From positions 34,857-98,856 of the forward strand of contig QLIY01000619.1 in assembly GCA_003260075.1 (NCBI GenBank): a DNA stretch of 64,000 nt, given 5' to 3'. Position 1 is the stretch's first letter; each line of letters begins with the position of its first letter. Below the pieces are notes generated by a model. The model was given only the letters and a program-made list of their open reading frames with translations. It was not told the DNA's origin and did no database searches. A program made the translations under genes and the position numbers. The DNA is from Phallusia mammillata. Its lineage: Eukaryota; Chordata; Ascidiacea; Phlebobranchia; Ascidiidae. Below, piece after piece: positions 57,801-64,000 of this stretch.

Positions 57801-60800
57801 GGTCTGGGAGCCAATCTTCTGGACACTTGGTGGCACTTTCATTACAGGAGATTCCATTATTAGGTTCCTGACGTTTTGCCAACTCAGCTGCCAAATCATT
57901 GCTTCCGTCATCTCCAAGCAATCCTTGCATTATCATTCGAACTGCATCTTCTCGTTGTCTGTAAAAAATAAATGACATTTGTTTCCATAATTTTGGCTGT
58001 TTTGCAAAGAAATATTAGAGCCAAAGACCATAAAAAGTATTTTTGAAACAACAAATACTAAGTGATTAAGGTGTGTTATATGAAATTGTTGCTTGGCTTA
58101 AGTCAGTGGTACCTTTTTTAACGAATTCCTCTCTTAACAATTCAAAACATTTTCATTCCTCCCTAATACTAAATACTAGATACTAAACCATACTAAGATA
58201 ATTTAAAACTGAGTATTTTAACAACTTCACAGGTCATATTCCTAGAGCATAAGTGCCTATTTACAAACCACATGTAAAAATTGGAGTAAATTCCTCCCCT
58301 CCCAAGTTTTAAAATTTCTTCCTTGCGTGGAATTCCCCCTTAGTTGGGAACCATTGGTTGAGGTGATGGTAATAAAAATTATATACAGGCAAATCCAAAT
58401 AGTGACATCTCAAATTGCCTAACTTTTTTTATGCAGTTAACAGGTATGTGATTAACCAGATTTGTATATTGTTGCAACTTAAAATTCAACTGACCCCCCC
58501 CCCCACTGCGGGCCGGATGAGTGATAACAATGATTCGCGCGGGCCGCATAGTTTATGTCCTAGCCAGCGAGGCAATATGTATAGGGACGCCAAGATATGG
58601 TCTTTCTACAATCCCATTCAAAAACTGGTCTTGCGACTGTTAAAACTGTATAATTAGTCTCATCTTACGAGCAATGCTTGTAAATTACGCCACAAGTGCC
58701 CCCCCCCCCCACTGGCTTTGGGTTAATCCTGGGCGTTAAAATCCTATGAAACTCGGTAGTATCATTTCTGAATATCCCCACAGATAAACTTTTGTAAGTA
58801 GATTAACTTCCAATTTTACAAAGTTATTAATACAATTTGGCACCCTAAAAAATGTGGTCGCGGGCTGGATGAAATGACCTCGCGGGCCGGATCCGGCCTG
58901 TGGGCCTTAGTTTGGTGACCCCTGATTTAGGTGATGGTAATAAAAATTATATACAGGCAAATCCAGTTAGTGACATCTCAAATTGCCTAACTTTTTTATG
59001 CAATTAACAGATATGTGATTAAACAGATTTGTACATTGTAGCAACAGAAAAATCAACTGACGTTAGATAAGTTGTGTATGGTTCAAGCACCATCTCCATC
59101 ATAACTCCAGTGGGGTCAAGTTCTCGAAGTGCTTTTACTGCACTGATGTACACCGATATTATGTTTTGAGTACTGACACCTGAAAAATTAAAAAAATGTG
59201 TGATAAATCTATTTACAACCAGATTGCATTATCACAAATAGTAGTTTTTAGCTCAAAAAACGTTTACAACAGTGCACACTGTTTTGACCTCATCAGTGCA
59301 GCTGGTAACAAGACATTAGCTGTGCAGGCTAGTATAGCCAGGCTACGGCACTCCAGTTTTTTGGGACTTGCAGGATAAAAGCCAAAAACACAACTGGATT
59401 TACAATAACCAAGTAGCTTATAGGTCGAAACTGTGTGTACTTTCTGTACCAGCTTATCATTGTATTGCCACATTAATTTGTATTGGTGATGACATTTTAT
59501 TTAAAACACACAACTTCACTTTTGAGGGGACATTGAAAAAAGGGACATTCATCATTTGTGTTTTGATAAAGACAAATACATAAATAGAGCTTATTTCATG
59601 GAAAATGAATTTGTTTGATCAATCACAGCACCTACCAGGATGTAAAACGCGACCCCCCCCCCCTGATAAAGACAAATACATAAATAGAGCTTATTTCATG
59701 GAAAATGAATTATTTGATCCACAGCACCTACCAGGATGTAAAACGCGATTACTGAAATCCGACTTCAGACTCTCAATAAGTCGGGGTCGTAACCTGGTGT
59801 GTTGTAAACAAATTCGAAGGTCACTTAGAACAGGAGAACTTTCTGGGAAATCTGAAAACAAACATGATTAGAAAGCTGTAATATGTTTTAGGTTCGCTTT
59901 AAATATGATCATCATAAATAATGCTATCGGTCATGCCAAAATAAGTATTACTGTCTCCTATATGATGATACAATCACTCTTGCTATCTAAAAATGTTAAC
60001 TTCATTCTGCTTTTAGGACATATGTTATACAATGGCCAAAACATACTCCAAAGAACATGGCATCCATGAAAAAGGAAAGCTAAACCTAAAGCACGACCCA
60101 AAATGCTTAAGATGGTATATGGTCAATGTTAAAATTAAACGAAGAAAGTTAATTATGAACACATACCTGTGATAATGTTGAGCATTTCTCTTATTCTTAG
60201 TTTTGTGTATGATGTGTAGAGAAAATGCAGCAGTGTTTGTCTCCACGACTTTCGATTGTAGTTTTTACCAAAAAGTCCATCAAGCCATTTCATAACTTGA
60301 CTCTGCAACCACTGAATAGAAATAACCAAAACTAACATGTGAAAAAATATTTAAAGTATTAAAAAAAAATATTTAGTTAGAAAAAAATTGACTCATAAAC
60401 AAAAATATATAATGCCCTGAAGAGATGTAGAACAAGTGATACACAAAAAGGAAAGTCTGTGAATATGCCTGGAAACAACAGAATATTAACAAAAAGATAC
60501 ATATAGTTAGTCTGTTCCAATATTACAGTTTCTGCAAATATTATAGAATTTGTACTGAATACCTTCATTGTTTTGAAAGTACCTGCACGTAACTTAAAAA
60601 GGTTGCAACAAAATAAGTGTATGGGTTAACATACAGGTGCAAACAATTAAGCAAACATTTTTTAATAACTGTCTCTATTTACTCCTACATTTTCAAGTTG
60701 GCCATCCTTCTCGTCAACCCAGTGTTGTTCAAATTCCCCACTGCAAGTTTTAACAATGTAACGATCAATCTCCGTTTCCAACATTGACATCAGAGGCAAC

Positions 60801-63244
60801 TCACAGAATTTGTTCATTAAATCCAAGGCTGGGCTACAACAGTAATAAATATATTATGGCAAAAGTTATTTATCTGTGTTTTTTCTTGCAAATTTAATAA
60901 ATTTTCTTGTGACCAGTTGGCCAAATGCTGCTCTTTAATTTAAAGGTGTGTGAACTGCATAAGTATTTGGAATTAAATGCGTGCATAACCAAACTATTTC
61001 AGTCCAATACTAGTGAACAATACCACTATTACTTTTCTCAGCAAATCAATGCATCTGGTGCTATTTTTCTGCAATCTAAAAGCCATTAGATTTAACTGTA
61101 GTAGTTAACTAAATATAACCCTGTTTAGAATGCAACAAGTAAAGTCAGTTTGTGGTATACAAAGGTACAGCTTGCAATCTAATCCATTTAATTGCATTTG
61201 ACCCCCTGTTTAATGTAACAATATTTGATTTATAAAAGCAATAATCCAATGCACACTGTTACACAGATTTGACCGATAAGTTGTTCTTATAACACTGAAT
61301 CTATGCATTTTTTGTTCTAGAGAAAGTTAAACGAAGCAGAAACCATAGCTCTGTGTAATAATTCAAATCCTGGAACATACTTAGTTTCATGAAAAAAAAA
61401 AACACAAAAAAAACAAAACAATGTAAACTTACAGCCAAGCATGAACCATACTCTGAAACGGAACCATTACCAAGTCTGTGAAACTTGAGTATTTGAACGT
61501 TTGTTTTTTATCTTTCCATTGCAGTTGTATTTCATCATTTTCATTCTCACTGACATCTGTGTCCATACTTGTGTCTGATCGCTCCTTGTGCCAAATATCA
61601 AACTGTAGAAGAAAACAATAATCAGTGATTTAGTAAACTTGTGTTGTAGGTTTGTTTACAACAATCAGACCCAAACTTTTCAAGTGACCTTATGCTGCAA
61701 AATCTGTAAAACTATCGCTTCATAGGCTGTTTATAGGAAACTTCATCAAAAAATACATTGCCTATCTCGTAACGTTTTGCAAATGACTGTGGACAATTTT
61801 GTTTCAGGACAAGTTACTTGTTGCATATTAGACTGAAATATCTGCAGTGATGAAATTCTATTGTTGGATTATGTTTCATATTTGTATTATTAAAGTTGGT
61901 GCTTTTAATTTATTTCATTTATGTCACTAATTATTATTTTTACTTAAGCAAAAACAGTTTATTACTGAATATGAAAAAAAACAGGTCAAAGATTCAATTT
62001 AAAAAATAAATACATGGCAGTTGATTGCACACAATTATCTTCGAGGGTAAACATTTGTGTTGTTTATAGTCCATGGAAAGCTACATATAACAATACCAAA
62101 CACATAAACACACACAAAAAACTACTAAAACAGTTTTAAAGTTTAAAACAGACATTAACCTGAAAACAGTATGTATATAACTTTGGCATGTGTTCGTGAA
62201 ACGCTTGAGGAATTTCCCATGTCAGACAAGCTTGCAAAACAGATCGAATTTCATCTTTTAGCTTATCTTGGTTGCTCCATGCTTCAGCATACTCTAGGAA
62301 CCTTTAGGTAAACAAATTCCAACTTTAACAACTGCTAATATGTCAACATTATCAATACGGATCAAAAAATAGGGTCAATACTGAAAGATAATTTAAAGAC
62401 TTGGGACTACAAATCATGGTCAATTATATATGACAAAAAGATGATTAAAAAGCTGTGTTTATTTACCAGTCTGCAGAGTGTGGCAGCTGCAAGCGTAATT
62501 ATTTTTTGAAAAAAAATGTTTGCACGCCAATTTTGGGGCGTTTGCACGTGAAAATTGCGCACGAAAGGCATTTAATTGTACTGCCTTGACCTATTTTTCC
62601 TTGCTTTGCGCCTGCTGAACTTGGCTTTGCACGCGCGCACCCGGGTCATATTGGTTATGCACGCGGGAGATCTTGTCGGGAACTGCCATGTTATGCAGAC
62701 TGGTTTATTTAAATGTATTCGGTCTTATTCAATTCACGATTACAGGTTTGTGACATGTTTACTTGCACAAGTAAATTCGTGGCAAAAAAAAACTAAAAAC
62801 TTTACTAAATATAGACTGAACCAATCAAGGAGTCATGATAACAAGGTATATAGACAAATTTTGGTTTTAGGTCTGAAATAATTGGTTTTAGGCATGGTTT
62901 TTACATTCCAACATCAAAATTAATAACTACCAATTAACAGAGGTGTAAAGTTTTTGTACAGCAGAAAGAACACTTTCACAAGAATCTTTTGATATTTCAG
63001 TCATGAATGCAGGTACAACTGTGCCCTAAAAACAAAAAGTGAAATCAGTAAACCTATGCATTACATTAGCTACATTTTAACGAAATTTCAGGAGTTTCAA
63101 AGATTTTTTGGGTTAAGTTAAAAATTCGGTTACCTGTAGAAACGTTTTGAAATGCAGCAAAACAAGATCTTCAAAGAACTCAAGCGTGTCAGTTTGTTTC
63201 ATGGCATTGATCAAAACAACAGGATCAGAAGGTAACTGATCCAT
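51896..63244 (-). CDS. ANAPC2: Anaphase-promoting complex subunit 2 (cullin subunit)
   Basis: Eighteen exons on the minus strand: 63244-63134, 63025-62931, 62301-62160, 61602-61433, 60833-60683, 60311-60167, 59851-59732, 59179-59062, 57958-57783, 57395-57304, 57140-57009, 56950-56882, 56553-56422, 55744-55615, 54932-54836, 54038-53870, 52605-52498, 51997-51896 (TGA). All phases agree; 752 residues (human 822). Known role: cullin scaffold of the APC/C that binds the APC11 RING and activates ubiquitin transfer in mitosis. Landmarks: VYISAVKALRELDPTGVMM, REDAVRMIMQGLLGDD, CPEDWLPDPREADP, SSRTSDIVTLFIRMYGSREK, the cullin core EIRNLELLKMRFGEDDMNKCEVMLKDVADS and VLRRKMGFWIQQGV. The C-terminal WHB domain is present (LFWNYVQGMLKNFESLPLERI). 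The exon 1 start is the first ATG after an in-frame TGA; the N-terminus is shorter than human. The exon 2 donor (GTAGTT) is inferred from phase. Confidence 0.95.
52259..52310. mobile_element. Right end of a hAT-type MITE next to a single N
   Basis: GGTTGGGAACCACTG ends an element followed by CTCTAAGT. CTCTAA also precedes the N at 52259, so the N probably stands for the missing body of the element between its target duplications. In ANAPC2 intron 17. Confidence 0.6.
53107..53429. mobile_element. hAT-type MITE, CAGGGGTGTCCAAAC family
   Basis: Ends CAGGGGTGTCCAAAC and TTTGGACACCCCTG. Flanks CATTATGT and CAGTATGT (one mismatch). A C-run (53180-53189) interrupts the GC-rich interior. In ANAPC2 intron 16. 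Confidence 0.85.
53572..53860. mobile_element. hAT-type MITE abutting the ANAPC2 exon 16 splice donor
   Basis: CAGTGGTTCCGAAACTGTGG to GTGGGAACCCCTG, perfect flank CTCTATTA (53564-53571, 53861-53868). The right flank lies in intron positions +2 to +9 of ANAPC2 intron 16. A C-run (53802-53812) lies inside. Confidence 0.88.
54080..54394. mobile_element. hAT-type MITE, GGTGGGATTCA family, rearranged
   Basis: Left end CAGTGGTGGGATTC. The TTTTTGTCAGCC.GTTCTATCAC block is repeated three to four times. The right end is worn (ATCCCACTAG). In ANAPC2 intron 15. Confidence 0.75.
55170..55487. mobile_element. hAT-type MITE, CAGGGGTGGGCAACC family, complete
   Basis: Ends CAGGGGTGGGCAACCTGCGG and GGTTGCCCACCCCTG, perfect flank GTGTAGAG (55162-55169, 55488-55495). 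Non-coding, in ANAPC2 intron 14. Confidence 0.9.
56032..56334. mobile_element. hAT-type MITE, CAGTGGTTCTCAACC family
   Basis: Ends CAGTGGTTCTCAACC and GTTGAGAATTACTG. Flanks ATTTAGTC and ATTTAGAC (one mismatch). In ANAPC2 intron 13. Confidence 0.82.
58104..58356. mobile_element. hAT-type MITE, CAGTGGTACC end
   Basis: CAGTGGTACC to GGGAACCATTG. Its interior resembles 14014-14110 (ACATTTTCATT..TCCCTAATA). The target duplication is weak. In ANAPC2 intron 8, in only one of two duplicated blocks. Confidence 0.6.
61290..61426. repeat. Intron 4 segment repeated at 63611-63749
   Basis: Near-identical direct copy 2.3 kb apart. The distal copy ends at a single N. Confidence 0.9.
62539..62703 (+). repeat. 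Dispersed short repeat, copy in ANAPC2 intron 2
   Basis: Matches 22262-22413 over about 150 bp, with more CG dinucleotides here. The opposite gene orientation makes shared function unlikely. Confidence 0.55.
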
Positions 63245-64000
63245 GTTCACAGTTTTCGTAATCAACCAGGCAAAAACAAAAACCAAGCAATTTCACATGA
63301 AACTCAAAACATTCAGTCATTCACCCGCCACATTGTTAAAGATGGTTTCGATTTCGGGAAACTACCGCAATATAGAAACTACAAAAAAATATTTACTGGT
63401 CATGGTCAGTACCGTAGTTACTGGTTAGTGGATTATAAACAAAAAATGACCCAATTGTTTAAAAACCAAGCCCTTTAGCTTACATTTCGGCAAAAGCCCA
63501 CCGAAAATCGGATTTTTCTTCCATTTTTTGAAACCTGAATTCCGAAAAAACGGAAAGGCTATAGCCTATAGCAGCGGTTCCCAACCTGTGGGTCGCGACC
63601 CCAACTGGGGTAACACTGAATCTATGCATTTTTTGTTCTAGAGAAAGTTAAACGAAGCAGAAACCATAGCTCTGTGTAATAATTCAAATCCTGGAACATA
63701 CTTAGTTTCATGAAGAAAAAAAAAACACAAAAAAAACAAAACAATGTAANGTAAACTAGTAACTACATCTGGGGTGGATCTTTAATTTTCGAAGACTTAA
63801 TTGTTTTCACAAAATGCTAATTATTGCCTTGTATTATTAGGTAATAATACTGCATTCACAAAATCATAATCATCAAGTCAGAACCTGCCAACTTGTTTTG
63901 TATTCACGCGATAATATCACTATCCTCCAATTATAACTTAATAGTGAACGTCACAGAACTAAAATTTAATTTGTAAAATTTCAGGCTGTCAATGATGCAT
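63245..64000. other. ANAPC2 upstream region and window end
   Basis: Contains a hAT-type left end (63572, CAGCGGTTCCCAACCTGTGG). It also holds a 139-bp copy of ANAPC2 intron 4 sequence (63611-63749) ending at a single N (63750), and unremarkable AT-rich DNA. No gene. Confidence 0.6.

Noticed and set aside
3085-59663. C-runs with flanking repeats as a new mobile element, CRISPR-like array or G-quadruplex system
   Set aside because: The repeats differ at every site and are just the local sequence, the run length is mostly fixed at 10, and coding frames are restored by deleting one unit. Assembly gaps explain all of this.
62576-62881. 101-residue ORF on the + strand
   Set aside because: It lies in the dispersed repeat within ANAPC2 intron 2.
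1-64000. tRNA, rRNA, snRNA or CRISPR loci
   Set aside because: I saw no A/B box pair, cloverleaf-compatible stretch, rRNA core or regular spaced repeat. Small snoRNAs in RRP1 or IPO11 introns cannot be excluded by eye.

Overview
This is a eukaryotic nuclear window with multi-exon genes, GT-AG introns of roughly 0.1 to 3.2 kb, AT-rich intergenic DNA and many short non-autonomous DNA transposons. The proteins are clear animal orthologues that stay collinear with human proteins over their whole length. Gene spacing is tight and allelic divergence looks very high. Together this suggests an invertebrate chordate, most likely an ascidian tunicate. That assignment is inference, because nothing in the window names the species. 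I found no bacterial, phage, CRISPR or viral locus.

Layout: + strand 3' end of polycystin-2 (PKD2, 261-2042); + TMEM163 (5374-14792); + MGST3 (16745-18624); - ASZ1/GASZ (18897-21020); + IPO11 (21830-29967); + SLX9/FAM207A (31001-33004); - SMU1 (33125-38140); - TRAIP (38351-39811); + mitochondrial release factor MTRF1L-like (40583-41988); + RRP1/RRP1B (42518-50957); - ANAPC2 (51896-63244). The exon models were built by hand from splice sites and reading-frame phase. All complete models close in frame. Four pairs could share promoters or 3' ends: ASZ1 and IPO11 (divergent), TRAIP and MTRF1L (divergent), MGST3 and ASZ1 (convergent), SLX9 and SMU1 (convergent). TRAIP and SMU1 lie head to tail 210 bp apart. 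The genes are mostly housekeeping: ribosome biogenesis (SLX9, RRP1), nuclear import (IPO11), splicing (SMU1), ubiquitin ligases (TRAIP, ANAPC2) and mitochondrial translation (MTRF1L). They do not form one pathway.

The strongest anomaly is 30 runs of at least ten C, always on the + strand. Seventeen are exactly 10 bases long and ten are 11-12. Most are flanked by a direct repeat: sequence left of the run is repeated, with a few percent difference, right of it. Three such repeats hit coding exons (ASZ1, MTRF1L, IPO11), and removing one repeat unit exactly restores the reading frame in ASZ1 and MTRF1L. I read these as assembly gap placeholders written as C, joining overlapping contigs from two divergent haplotypes, and not as real DNA. 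The repeat pairs then give a view of allelic variation, which in coding parts is mostly synonymous.

The other recurrent theme is MITEs. At least ten hAT-type elements have CAG...CTG-like ends and 8-bp target-site duplications, many of them perfect. There is also a TA-flanked pogo/mariner-like element, a fold-back family, a long-TIR element at 26251 and a short repeat present in two introns. I found no convincing new biological system. The best biological leads are a possible alternative last exon of PKD2, loss of one of the paired metal-site aspartates in TMEM163, and a MITE inserted next to an ANAPC2 splice donor.
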